Assembly (NCBI GenBank): GCA_039640505.1
Contig: CP046865.1
Span: 2,347,501 to 2,411,500, forward strand
Length of the DNA stretch: 64,000 nucleotides
Direction: 5' to 3'
Source: Rhodobacteraceae bacterium Araon29
Lineage (GTDB): Bacteria > Pseudomonadota > Alphaproteobacteria > Rhodobacterales > Rhodobacteraceae
In this document: positions 36,685-45,865 of the stretch, piece by piece
How positions within the stretch are numbered: position 1 is the stretch's first letter
Layout: each line of letters starts with the position of its first letter
Made by a program: the position numbers and the translations under genes
The notes under the pieces: model-generated
The model's input: the letters and a program-made list of their open reading frames with translations, nothing else
What the model was told of the DNA's origin: nothing
Database searches by the model: none

Positions 36685-37866
36685 ATGAACGGAGCGGATA
36701 CCGCTTGGATTATCGTCGCCACAGCGCTTGTGCTGTTTATGACATTGCCGGGGCTTGCCCTTTTCTATGGCGGGCTGGTACGCGCGCGTAACGTGCTGAG
36801 CGTCTTTATGCATTGCTACGCAATTGCCTGCCTGATGAGCGTGCTGTGGCTTGCTTTTGGCTATTCAATTGCCTTTGGCAGTGGCACAAGCGGCTATTGG
36901 GGCGGATTGGACAAAATGTTCCTGTCCGGCGTTACAACCGACAGCCTAAGTGGCACCCTACCCGAAGTTCTGTTCTTTGCCTTTCAGATGACCTTTGCGA
37001 TCATCACACCGGCACTGATTGTGGGCGCCTATGTTGAACGCGTGGGCTTTGCCTTTGTGCTGACCTTCTCGGGCCTCTGGATGCTGCTGTGCTACGCGCC
37101 GGTTGTGCACTGGATTTGGGGCGGCGGCATGTTAGCTGATGGCGGCATTCTTGGCGCGGAGGGCGTCAAAGATTTTGCCGGCGGCATTGTCGTGCACGAA
37201 ACCGCTGGTCTGGCCGCTTTGGTCTTGGCGTTTTTCCTTGGTGCGCGCAAAAACAAAACCACACCGCCGCACAATCCCGGCTATGTCATGATCGGCGCAG
37301 CGATGCTTTGGGTTGGCTGGTTTGGCTTTAACGGCGGCTCGCAGCTGGCCGCCGATGGCAACGCGGCCATGGCGCTGACGGTTACCCATATCTCTGCTGC
37401 AACGGCTTCCCTGACTTGGGCGGCGTGGGAGCGCTTTAAATATGGCAAAGCCTCTTTGGTCGGTCTGGTGACTGGTACGATTGCCGGCTTGGCCTCGATT
37501 ACACCCGCCTCGGGGTTCGTTGACCCCATCCAAGCGCTTGTCATCGGTGCGATTGCTGGCGTGCTTTGCCAAGAAGGTGTCAATCTGGTGCGCAATACTC
37601 TCAAGATTGACGACACGCTTGATGTCTTCGCAGTGCATGGCATCGGCGGTATCTTCGGCACCATTATGATTGCAGTCTTTGGCCACGGTGCCTGGGCAGC
37701 GCAATTGGGCGGATTGGTGATCGTCGGTATCTTTACCGTTATCGTGACCACTATTTTGATCAAGGTTGTCGGGGCATTTACGCAGCTGCGCGTTGATGAA
37801 GAAACCGAAACCAACGGGCTGGACCTAAGCGTGCACGGTGAGCGCGCCTATGACATGACAAGCTAA
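36685..37866 (+). CDS. amtB: ammonium transporter AmtB
   Basis: 393 aa, eleven membrane helices, starting directly with helix 1 (ADTAWIIVATALVLFMTLPG) with no signal peptide. Family motifs GLALFYGGLVRARNVLS, VHETAGLAALVLAFFLGARK and HGIGGIFGTIM include the pore histidines. A strong ribosome site (CTAGGAGG) precedes the ATG. No glnK/glnB is adjacent. The 162-bp upstream region is AT-rich and shows no sigma-54 promoter, which fits the NtrC lacking GAFTGA. Confidence 0.95.
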   Translation: MNGADTAWIIVATALVLFMTLPGLALFYGGLVRARNVLSVFMHCYAIACLMSVLWLAFGYSIAFGSGTSGYWGGLDKMFLSGVTTDSLSGTLPEVLFFAFQMTFAIITPALIVGAYVERVGFAFVLTFSGLWMLLCYAPVVHWIWGGGMLADGGILGAEGVKDFAGGIVVHETAGLAALVLAFFLGARKNKTTPPHNPGYVMIGAAMLWVGWFGFNGGSQLAADGNAAMALTVTHISAATASLTWAAWERFKYGKASLVGLVTGTIAGLASITPASGFVDPIQALVIGAIAGVLCQEGVNLVRNTLKIDDTLDVFAVHGIGGIFGTIMIAVFGHGAWAAQLGGLVIVGIFTVIVTTILIKVVGAFTQLRVDEETETNGLDLSVHGERAYDMTS

Positions 37867-37893
37867 TTACACTCTCCTGTGTGGAAACTAGAT

Positions 37894-37923
37894 GGCGCGC
37901 GGCTTGGTCTGCGCGCCTTTTTT
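37894..37923 (+). terminator. rho-independent terminator of amtB
   Basis: GGCGCGC (37894-37900) pairs with GCGCGCC (37911-37917) around a 10-nt loop, followed by six T. It directly follows amtB and touches the stop region of the convergent COQ10-type gene. Confidence 0.92.
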
Positions 37924-38368
37924 ATGGGCCGTAAAGCTCTGCCGCCCTGCGTTCAAACGCACGTACGATGCGCAGCATGGCTTCATTGAAAACCACCCCG
38001 ATGATGCCCTGCAAAATGGCGTTCTTAAACTCAAAATCTACAAAAAAATCCACCTCGCAGCCTGCCCCGTCAGGGCGGAACGCCCAGTGCGACCGCATAT
38101 AGCGAAAAGGCCCGTCCAGATATTCGGTTTCAATTTTCAATGCAGCGGGAAAAAGCGTCACCCGACTGCCAAAGCGTTCGCGAAAAACCTTAAAGCTGAT
38201 GACCAGATCCGCCTCAATGATCTCACCCTCGGGCTGCGGTTGGCGCGATCGGACGCGCGCTGCTGAACACCACGGCAAAAATTGTGGATAGCTGCCCACA
38301 TCCGCCACAAGGGCGTACATCTGCTCGGCCGTGTAGGCAAGACGCTTGGTTTCGGAATGTTTTGGCAT
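37922..38368 (-). CDS. COQ10/RatA-type START-domain protein
   Basis: 148-aa SRPBCC fold: YTAEQMYALVADVGSYPQFLPWC near the N-terminus and an F-rich strand DGAGCEVDFFVDFEFKN near 105. Relatives are ubiquinone-binding COQ10 proteins of the respiratory chain and the E. coli RatA. In alphaproteobacteria the COQ10-like role is more likely than a toxin. It is convergent with amtB. Confidence 0.85.
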   Translation of the reverse strand: MPKHSETKRLAYTAEQMYALVADVGSYPQFLPWCSAARVRSRQPQPEGEIIEADLVISFKVFRERFGSRVTLFPAALKIETEYLDGPFRYMRSHWAFRPDGAGCEVDFFVDFEFKNAILQGIIGVVFNEAMLRIVRAFERRAAELYGP

Positions 38369-38438
38369 AAAGATTCTTTTAGCGCGTGACAGTTGCGTCT
38401 GAATACGTATTGTTGAGCGGTAAAATCAAGAGGGTACT

Positions 38439-38978
38439 ATGGTGCAGCGTCCTTATGTCATCGATGAAATGATTTCAGCAAAAACAATTGCTGCACGGGT
38501 CGAAGAGCTTTGCCGCGAAATTCACGATGAATTCAACGGCACTGACAAGCTCATCGTGGTGGGCCTTCTGCGTGGCTCATTCGTCTTTATCGCCGATCTT
38601 GTCCGCGAATTGGATCTACCGGTCGAGGTCGATTTCCTTGAGGCCTCGTCTTATGGCGATGGGATGGAAAGTTCGCGCGAAGTGCGGATTTTAAAAGATT
38701 TGCGCGGCGCCATTGAAGGCCGTGATGTTTTGGTGGTCGAAGACATCGTCGATACGGGCTTCACCCTTAGCCATGTGATTGGATTGCTCAAATCGCGCGG
38801 ACCCGCCCGAATGAAGTCCATTGCATTGCTGGATAAACCCTCGCGGCGCGAAGTGCCGATCAAAGCGGATTGGACAGGATTTGAAATCCCGGATGAATTT
38901 GTGGTTGGCTACGGCATTGACTATGCCGAGCGCAATCGAAACCTCGGCTTTATCGGCAAGGTTCGCTTTACGGATTGA
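38439..38978 (+). CDS. hpt: hypoxanthine phosphoribosyltransferase
   Basis: 179 aa purine salvage enzyme converting hypoxanthine and PRPP to IMP. PRPP loop [17 protein letters not shown] near 105, [15 protein letters not shown] near 40, and [21 protein letters not shown] precedes the ATG. Confidence 0.93.
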   Translation: MVQRPYVIDEMISAKTIAARVEELCREIHDEFNGTDKLIVVGLLRGSFVFIADLVRELDLPVEVDFLEASSYGDGMESSREVRILKDLRGAIEGRDVLVVEDIVDTGFTLSHVIGLLKSRGPARMKSIALLDKPSRREVPIKADWTGFEIPDEFVVGYGIDYAERNRNLGFIGKVRFTD

Positions 38979-38991
38979 ACACGTGGGCCGA

Positions 38992-39840
38992 TCACATGCC
39001 CAAATAGGCAATAGCGGCAAAGACAGTTGCGGCTGCGCCCCATTGGCTTGGACGTATTTCCTCTTTCAAAAATGCCCATGCCAGAATGATCGTCACCATT
39101 CCAAAGGTTGAGGCCGCAACCGATGCATATTCGGGATGCGCAAGCCCACCAGCTTGTAGCACAAGCCCAAGCGCAAGCGCATCTAGAACGGCAAGCACTG
39201 CCAAAAGCGGTAAAAACTTGCGTCCCGGCCAGTGAAATCCTCCGCTCCGCAGCACCACAAGCGACATCACTGCAAAGGCAACACAGCGGGTCACCAAGTT
39301 CAGCGCCAGCGGATGGCCGGTGTTGACCGCCGGTTGACCGATAATAAAGGTAAAAGCAAAACCGATTGCTGCAAGCAGAGCCCATATCACTGCCCTGCTC
39401 TGATCGTTATCGCCCGCACCCGGTGTTTTTTCCGAGAGCACGACGACCAGTGCAACCCCGAAGATTACCACTGCCACTGCAAGCCAATCGCTCAAAGGGG
39501 CGGGTACTGAGAAAACCGAGGCCCATGCGATAGAAATAACCGGATAGGCGCCAATAATTGGTGCAACCAAACGCACAGGGCCAATTTCAAACGCCCGATA
39601 AAGGCTAAACGAGGCAACTGCAAAGGTCAGACCGGAAAGGACGCAAAGCCCAACCCCCTCAGGGCTGATGGTAAAGCCTGCGTTGGGTAGGATCAGCAAA
39701 GCTGCAAGCAGTAAAACCACACTCAGCGCCAGCACCGTGCTCAGCGCCGTTACCGTACCGAGCCGTTGGGACACCTGACGCACTAAAAGATCATGCACCC
39801 CCCAGGCCAAAGCCGCCAAGACACCGAAAATTAAACTCAT
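38992..39840 (-). CDS. EamA/DMT superfamily transporter
   Basis: 282 aa, about ten membrane helices in two EamA repeats (LAALAWGVHDLLVRQVSQRLG at the start; second half from about 145). Drug/metabolite transporters usually export amino acids or metabolites; the substrate is not readable. Convergent with hpt. Confidence 0.82.
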   Translation of the reverse strand: MSLIFGVLAALAWGVHDLLVRQVSQRLGTVTALSTVLALSVVLLLAALLILPNAGFTISPEGVGLCVLSGLTFAVASFSLYRAFEIGPVRLVAPIIGAYPVISIAWASVFSVPAPLSDWLAVAVVIFGVALVVVLSEKTPGAGDNDQSRAVIWALLAAIGFAFTFIIGQPAVNTGHPLALNLVTRCVAFAVMSLVVLRSGGFHWPGRKFLPLLAVLAVLDALALGLVLQAGGLAHPEYASVAASTFGMVTIILAWAFLKEEIRPSQWGAAATVFAAIAYLGM

Positions 39841-39886
39841 TGCGTTGGTTCACCGCTCTGCTTGAACTGACTTTGCAGGGCTACGC

Positions 39887-42277
39887 TTAGGATCCGGCGG
39901 GGTCAACCGTTTCATAATTGCCTTTGACACGTTCTTTTTTAGGATCAAAATGCGGAAACGGGACAATCTTTGCACTCAGCCGCAGCTGGTCGCCATCCAG
40001 CCGTCCAACCTCAACCTCAGTGCCCATATCGGCATGGGCGATATCAAGGCGGGCCAAGGCAATAACTTTCCCGAGAACCGGCGATTTAAGCGCGGATGTC
40101 ACTTCGCCAATTTGCGGCTTGCCAATATGCACGCAATCGCCGGGTGTGGGCACCACACCGCCGCTAAGCTCAAGCCCCACAAGTTTCTTTTGCGGATGTG
40201 CTTTGCGCCGCTCAAGCGCAGCGCGGCCGATAAAATCATCGGTTTTGCTTTTTAAAGGTACAGCAAAGCCAATACCGGCTTCCATCGGGTCAGTTTGATC
40301 ATCAAATTCCGATCCGGCAAAAATTAATCCGGCCTCAATGCGCACCATATCCAGCGCCCCTAGACCAAGAGGTACCATTTCATGCGGCACGCCGGCTTGC
40401 CAAATGGCGTCAAAAATCTGTGTGGCATCTTTGGGGTGGCAAAACACTTCATAGCCCAGCTCGCCGGAATAGCCCGTGCGGCTGACCACCACAGAGGGAC
40501 CATGAAAATCGCCGAGCCGCCCAACCGTCAGGCGGAACCAAGGCAGTTCCTCCACCGTTGGCTGATGCGGCGGCGTCCAGATGATGTCTTTTAGGATATC
40601 ACGCGACTTCGGCCCCTGTACGGCGACGTTGCAATGATGATCGGTCGAGCTGCGCACCCAGACATTCATGCCGCGCTCTTGCGCTTGTTTGCGCAGCCAC
40701 AGACCGGACTGGTCATTGCCGCCGATCCAGCGGAAATTGGTCTCGCCCAAACGAAACACAGTGCCGTCGTCAATCATGCCGCCGTGTTCATAACACATGG
40801 CCGTATAAGAAATGCCGCCGACCGGGATTTTTTTGACATCGCGGGTTACACACAGCTGCATCAGCGCCTCGGCATCTGGCCCGGTGACCTCATATTTGCG
40901 CAGCGGCGACAGATCCATAATTACTGCCCGCTCGCGCGCGGCCCAGTATTCGGCGATGCTGCCATGGTTGGTCATATCTTGGGGCAACCAGTAGCCTGCA
41001 TATTCGACAAAATTGCGCGTGTGCCGCGCAAAACAGTCATGAAAGCCGGTTTTTTTCGTTTCTTCCATATCAGCCCCCGGGGTTTTGCGCCATCCAATTG
41101 AGCGCTTGAAATCTTCGGATTTCTTGTAGGTACGAACCTGAATATCGGTCGGGTTCCAGCCGTTTGCAGGATCAATATCACAGGGGCAAGCTGTTGAAAT
41201 ACAAACTAAATCCGTCAATGCCCTGAGCAAGACATAATCCCCCGGACGCGAATACGGCTCATCCATAGAGATCGCGTGCGTGTCATCCAAAATCGTATTG
41301 AAAAAGAAGTTGATCGCTGGCCAGCCGACCCGCGGGCGAATATCATAAGCCGCCAATTCTCGGGTGATGTTATCGGAACAATTCACATGCCCCGGATAGC
41401 CCAGATCTTCATAATAACGCGCCGTACAGGCCAGCCCAAAGGTGTCGTGGCGGCCCACAGTATCTTGTACAATTTCCACCAGCGGCTCTTGATCCACAGA
41501 AAAATATTTCGCGTGCAATCCGGGGCTAGGATAGAGCGATCCCATTAATGAACGGGTGGTGGTCGGGTCGATATCACGCTCGAGCCCCCGGTCCAGCGCG
41601 CGCCGAGAAAAGGCCTGAAAATCACTGCATTCACGGCCCTGAATATCCACGACCTGAATAAACTCACCAGCTTTGACCTCATAGGGCTTTGCCTCGCCGG
41701 GCTGAATATTAATATCCACCAAAGGGTCTGCCAGAGGGTCGGGCATCATCGCTGCCCCTTTGCGCAAAATCGGCGTAAGCCGTTTGATGAATAGCACGAT
41801 CTCTGATGGGGCCCATTGGGTATGGGCGTCCATAGCGCCGCCCGCGGCGCAGACGATCAAAAGCCCGTCATTTGCGGCGGTAAAGCTGGCCGTGTCGCCC
41901 GGTCGCGAGCCTTCGTCAAAAACCAGCGTGCCATCTGCCTGCGCCAAATCAAATCCAGCCTTGTCGAGGGCCTGGACAACCTGACGCCCCGAGGCATGTT
42001 GCAAAAGGGATGCTTTCAGCCCCTCAGGGGAGCGTCCCCCCTTGGCACCGATCATTGCCGCATCCGAACGCCGGTCCGGCGAAAAGAATACCATCTCTGC
42101 GGGTTGCAATCCCTCGACATCCTGAAGCGTTATTTCGTCACCCGCAAAAATCGGTACTGCGCGACTTCCGCCGCCCGGAACTGGGTGACGTTCAACCCCT
42201 GCCGGCAGCACCGGAAGCCCCGGTGTAATCACCCCCGAAATTGATTTTGGCCTAGGAAATACCGTTTGCTCGTTCAT
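39887..42277 (-). CDS. tdm: trimethylamine N-oxide demethylase (DUF1989 + GcvT fold)
   Basis: About 796 aa. Residues about 185-375 form a DUF1989 domain (HDTFGLACTARYYEDLG, ISTACPCDIDP) and residues about 430-780 a GcvT-type tetrahydrofolate domain (YWAARERAVIMDLS, TGYSGELGYEVFC, LGALDMVRIEAGL). Tdm splits TMAO to dimethylamine and formaldehyde, the latter taken by THF. C300, C364 and C366 have the spacing I recall for the three zinc cysteines of Methylocella Tdm. The ATG at 42277 shares a base with the tmoV stop (TGATG), so it is the last gene of the tmo operon. Homologous DUF1989-GcvT enzymes with other substrates cannot be fully excluded. Confidence 0.87.
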   Translation of the reverse strand: MNEQTVFPRPKSISGVITPGLPVLPAGVERHPVPGGGSRAVPIFAGDEITLQDVEGLQPAEMVFFSPDRRSDAAMIGAKGGRSPEGLKASLLQHASGRQVVQALDKAGFDLAQADGTLVFDEGSRPGDTASFTAANDGLLIVCAAGGAMDAHTQWAPSEIVLFIKRLTPILRKGAAMMPDPLADPLVDINIQPGEAKPYEVKAGEFIQVVDIQGRECSDFQAFSRRALDRGLERDIDPTTTRSLMGSLYPSPGLHAKYFSVDQEPLVEIVQDTVGRHDTFGLACTARYYEDLGYPGHVNCSDNITRELAAYDIRPRVGWPAINFFFNTILDDTHAISMDEPYSRPGDYVLLRALTDLVCISTACPCDIDPANGWNPTDIQVRTYKKSEDFKRSIGWRKTPGADMEETKKTGFHDCFARHTRNFVEYAGYWLPQDMTNHGSIAEYWAARERAVIMDLSPLRKYEVTGPDAEALMQLCVTRDVKKIPVGGISYTAMCYEHGGMIDDGTVFRLGETNFRWIGGNDQSGLWLRKQAQERGMNVWVRSSTDHHCNVAVQGPKSRDILKDIIWTPPHQPTVEELPWFRLTVGRLGDFHGPSVVVSRTGYSGELGYEVFCHPKDATQIFDAIWQAGVPHEMVPLGLGALDMVRIEAGLIFAGSEFDDQTDPMEAGIGFAVPLKSKTDDFIGRAALERRKAHPQKKLVGLELSGGVVPTPGDCVHIGKPQIGEVTSALKSPVLGKVIALARLDIAHADMGTEVEVGRLDGDQLRLSAKIVPFPHFDPKKERVKGNYETVDPAGS

Positions 42278-44349
42278 CAAGTTAACCCTAAAACTGTTTT
42301 ACGTTCTTGCGCCCAAGTGTTGATTAGGTGGTCGACGGCCAAACCGATAAACGCGACACATAACCCAAGCATTAGACCGTTGCCGGTTCCATTTTTGTCG
42401 GAAAGCGCTTTAAGAATATATTGTCCAAGGTCATCTGTGCCAATCATGGCCCCGATAATCACCATGAACAGGGCAAAAATCACTGTTTGGTTGATTCCCA
42501 ACATAATATGAGGAAATGCCAATGGCAGCTCGATTTTGACCCACCTTTGAAGCTTTGTAACGCCGGACATTGAGCCTGCATCTTGCAGCGAAGGCGGCAC
42601 ACCTCGAAGCCCTTCAACGGTGTAACGCGTTGCCGGAATTGTTGCATAAACAATCACAGCTATAAGCACAGAGGTATCGGTCACACCAAACAGCATAATG
42701 ACTGGGATAAGATAGATAAACGACGGAAAGGTCTGAAAGGTATCGCAGACCAATAAGATGGTTTTGGAGGCGAACGAACTTTGAGCACAGATTGAGCCCA
42801 CCGTAATGCCGATGGTGACGGATACAATTACCGCAAAACTTGTCATATAGGCGGTGATTAACGCTCTGTCCCACCATTCGGTCATTGCGATAAACAGTAA
42901 AAAACCACCAACGATTAAGGCAGAACGCACCCCACCGATAATGTATCCTATCCCCATAACCAGCAAAAATGTGGCAGAAACGGGCATACTAAGATACGCG
43001 TTTTTCATTGGCATCAACACATTGACAATCAAGCCCTTGTTAAAACCTTGCAGCCCTTGGTACCAATTATCCACCATCCAATCTACGCCCGACTGCCAAA
43101 AGTTTTCGGTTGTGAAGCCTTTGTTATGCGGGATGAGATACAAAAAGTTTGTGCCACCCTTAAAGATGAATGACCCCAAATACGCGATGACACTTCCTGC
43201 AACCAAAACCGCCAGCATCACCAGCAAATATTTGTTCCGTCCAATGAAATTTAGGTTGGCAAAATAATCAATCTGCTTGTTGGCCCAAGCAAGCGACAGC
43301 TTGTCCAACACCACGGCAATAAGAACGATACAAATTCCAAGCTCTAACGCCTGCCCAATCCTAAGCTGGTTGAGCGCCAGCAATAGGTTGAACCCCAAGC
43401 CCTTAGCACCAATGAACGAAGCGATCACAGCCATGGCAAGGCACTGCATAATAACCTGGTTTACGCCCATCAGAATGTCGCGCCGCGCCGTGGGCAACAA
43501 GACCTTAAACATCAATTGAAAATTACTGCAACCGCTCATCATACCGGCTTCAGTCACTTCTGGAGGCACCCTTTTTAAACCCAACAATGTCAAACGGACC
43601 ATAGGCGGCGTGGCAAAGATGATGGTCGCAATGGCTCCAGCGTGGTCACCCACACCAAATAGCACCATCACGGGAACCAAATAGGAAAAATGCGGCATTG
43701 TCTGTGCAACATTCAAAAGTGGCATAATCAGGGATTCAAAAGCACGGTTTTTAAAAGCGGCTACGCCAAAGAGAAGACCCAGAATAAAGGAAACCGGCGC
43801 TGCGACCAAAACAAATGAAAGGGTTTCCATAGACGGTTCCCACTGACCAAAAAGGGCAATGTAAGCCGTCGAAAAACCTGCGAAAAAAGCAAGGCCCCTG
43901 CCCTTTAAAGCATAGCCCAGGGTGGTCGCGCAGCCGGCCACAACTGTCCAAGGCAACGCTGGCCAATATGCCCACTGATTTTCACGCACAAAATCCCAAC
44001 TGGAAAAGGCAACAATAGTTTTGACACCGCCGATCAAGAATTCGCGTATGAACTCAATACAGAACAAGATGCCCCGGGAAAAACCACGCGTAACTTCCTT
44101 TAACAGTGGTGATTTTTCATATTCGTCAATATCCGGATCATAAATATCAATCGGCATCCACTCAAACATCAGATAGTCAACTGAGTTGTTTAGCATTTCC
44201 GGGATGCCCGCAAAGAACGGTGGAAATCTCCATAAAATACTTGTAGCTGAGGGGCTTATCGCAAAGCATAGCACAAAAAAAGCGATCAGCAAAACTAAGA
44301 ACTGAGCAAACTTCGGATGGTTATTTATTAGGTTCATAACTCTATCCAT
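42277..44349 (-). CDS. tmoV: TMAO/betaine ABC transporter permease, double-domain
   Basis: 690-aa ProW-type permease made of two membrane domains in one chain. Two EAA loops are visible: VPPEVTEAGMMSGCSN with LPTARRDILMGVNQ near 258-300, and VPPSLQDAGSMSGVTK with LPLAFPHIMLGINQ near 580-620. A central hydrophilic section (about 410-450) joins them. Imports a quaternary amine, most likely TMAO given tdm downstream. It starts 8 bp after tmoW. Glycine betaine or choline is the alternative substrate. Confidence 0.85.
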   Translation of the reverse strand: MDRVMNLINNHPKFAQFLVLLIAFFVLCFAISPSATSILWRFPPFFAGIPEMLNNSVDYLMFEWMPIDIYDPDIDEYEKSPLLKEVTRGFSRGILFCIEFIREFLIGGVKTIVAFSSWDFVRENQWAYWPALPWTVVAGCATTLGYALKGRGLAFFAGFSTAYIALFGQWEPSMETLSFVLVAAPVSFILGLLFGVAAFKNRAFESLIMPLLNVAQTMPHFSYLVPVMVLFGVGDHAGAIATIIFATPPMVRLTLLGLKRVPPEVTEAGMMSGCSNFQLMFKVLLPTARRDILMGVNQVIMQCLAMAVIASFIGAKGLGFNLLLALNQLRIGQALELGICIVLIAVVLDKLSLAWANKQIDYFANLNFIGRNKYLLVMLAVLVAGSVIAYLGSFIFKGGTNFLYLIPHNKGFTTENFWQSGVDWMVDNWYQGLQGFNKGLIVNVLMPMKNAYLSMPVSATFLLVMGIGYIIGGVRSALIVGGFLLFIAMTEWWDRALITAYMTSFAVIVSVTIGITVGSICAQSSFASKTILLVCDTFQTFPSFIYLIPVIMLFGVTDTSVLIAVIVYATIPATRYTVEGLRGVPPSLQDAGSMSGVTKLQRWVKIELPLAFPHIMLGINQTVIFALFMVIIGAMIGTDDLGQYILKALSDKNGTGNGLMLGLCVAFIGLAVDHLINTWAQERKTVLGLT

Positions 44350-44357
44350 CCCCTAAA

Positions 44358-45494
44358 TCAACTATCTGCCTGGGGTGATTGGCCTTTGCCAAACAAGACG
44401 TGAATGATTGTTTTATTATTTAAAACGCCAATGACTTTGTTATTTTCATCGACAACTGCAACAGGTTGGGTTTCATTTAAAACCGCTTCGGCCACTGTTT
44501 CTATCAGCGCATTTTGATCCACACGAAGCGCGCTTAGCTCTATCGCGCCCGACGGTTTATCCATGACGTTTGCACAGGTCAGAACCCGCTCGCGCGGCAC
44601 TTCACGGGTAAACTTAGCAACATATTCAGTTGCAGGGTTCAGTATAATCTCAGCAGGAGCACCGATTTGTTCAATAATGCCGTCTTTCATGATGGCGATG
44701 CGATCTGCTAACCGGAGCGCTTCGTCAAAATCATGCGTGACAAACAGAATTGTTTTTCCCAACACCGACTGAAGCCGTAAAAATTCGTCCTGCATTTCTT
44801 TACGAATAAGCGGATCGAGGGCGGAAAACGGTTCGTCCAGAAACCAGATGTCAGGCTCAACCGCCAGAGATCTTGCAATCCCGACGCGCTGTTGCTGGCC
44901 ACCGGAAAGCTGCCGTGGGAAGTAATTCTCTCTGCCCTCCAAGCTGACCAGATCAATCATATCCATCGCCCGCTGCATGCTGTCCTTGGTGCTGTGGCCT
45001 TTGACCTGCAGCGGAAAGGCGATATTTTCCAAAACGGTTTTATGCGGCAGCAAAGCAAAGCTTTGAAATACCATGCCCATTTTGCTACGGCGCAGTTCGA
45101 TCAATTCCTTATTGGACATCTCAAGCAGGTTTTTACCATCAATAAAAATTTCACCAGCCGACGTGTCGGTCAATCGCGAAATACAGCGCAGCAAAGTGGA
45201 TTTTCCAGACCCAGAAAGGCCCATCACAACCAGTATTTCACCGTCATAAACTTTGAAAGAGGCGTTGTTCACACCAGCGATACACCCCGCATCCTGTAGA
45301 GCGCCAATATCAATATCAGCGGTAGAACTTTTAATCAGCCGGCGGGCATTGTCGCCGAAAATTTTATAGACCGATTTGCATTCGATTACAGGTTTTTTCT
45401 TAGACGGGAGAGATTGATTAGGCATAGCGTTTGCTTTCATCCGTTTAACTTCTGGACGTTTTTGTGCTTCCGATTTTGGGTTTACTTTTTTCAC
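44358..45494 (-). CDS. tmoW: TMAO/betaine ABC transporter ATP-binding protein
   Basis: 378-aa ProV-type ATPase: Walker A GLSGSGKST near 95, signature LSGGQQQRVGIARSL near 198, Walker B DIWFLDEPFSALDP, H-loop VTHDFDEAL, and a C-terminal CBS-like segment (PVAVVDENNKVIGVLNN) that may sense ionic strength. The frame opens with GTG at 45494; ATG 45440 (MKANAMPNQ) is an alternative start. Confidence 0.88.
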   Translation of the reverse strand: MKKVNPKSEAQKRPEVKRMKANAMPNQSLPSKKKPVIECKSVYKIFGDNARRLIKSSTADIDIGALQDAGCIAGVNNASFKVYDGEILVVMGLSGSGKSTLLRCISRLTDTSAGEIFIDGKNLLEMSNKELIELRRSKMGMVFQSFALLPHKTVLENIAFPLQVKGHSTKDSMQRAMDMIDLVSLEGRENYFPRQLSGGQQQRVGIARSLAVEPDIWFLDEPFSALDPLIRKEMQDEFLRLQSVLGKTILFVTHDFDEALRLADRIAIMKDGIIEQIGAPAEIILNPATEYVAKFTREVPRERVLTCANVMDKPSGAIELSALRVDQNALIETVAEAVLNETQPVAVVDENNKVIGVLNNKTIIHVLFGKGQSPQADS

Positions 45495-45865
45495 TTAGGG
45501 CATTTCACTTCTACATTTGGACCCAGGTCACCTTTGATATGTCAAGCAAAATTCTATAATTTCGCGCTATCATCCCCATGTGTGCCGGGCTTTCACAACT
45601 TATGTTCTGTCACACTTTAAGCCTTGCCCTCGCCGATAAAAACTGTCGTTCTTGCGGCCATTGGATAAGTTTGGCATGAACTCTTTATAACGTACGAGGC
45701 GCATATCTCTTCGAAACTGATGCACTTTTTTGACCATTATTTTCCGTTTTCGTATGTGACACTCGTGGTATGGAACCATTTCCCCCAACCCAAAGGCGCG
45801 GGGGAATTGTTTGGCTTTCGGTGAGCAAACCGCCCATCGAAAGCCTTTATTGTGATCCGTAAAGA
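45495..45865 (-). other. 371-bp spacer between tmoX and tmoW with a 3' hairpin
   Basis: No gene is supported. Just after the tmoX stop an inverted repeat GGCTTTCG (45813-45820) / CGAAAGCC (45838-45845) can form a stem with a 17-nt loop and no U run. Such hairpins after binding-protein genes usually protect the upstream message, giving more binding protein than membrane parts; here that is inference. Confidence 0.5.

Noticed and set aside
37922-38368. ratA toxin of a toxin-antitoxin pair
   Set aside because: No antitoxin partner is adjacent, and COQ10-type proteins of this family are common in alphaproteobacteria.
45600-45788. 62-codon minus-strand reading frame between tmoX and tmoW
   Set aside because: No ribosome site, odd composition rich in Arg/Tyr, overlaps the untranslated spacer, and no recognisable family.
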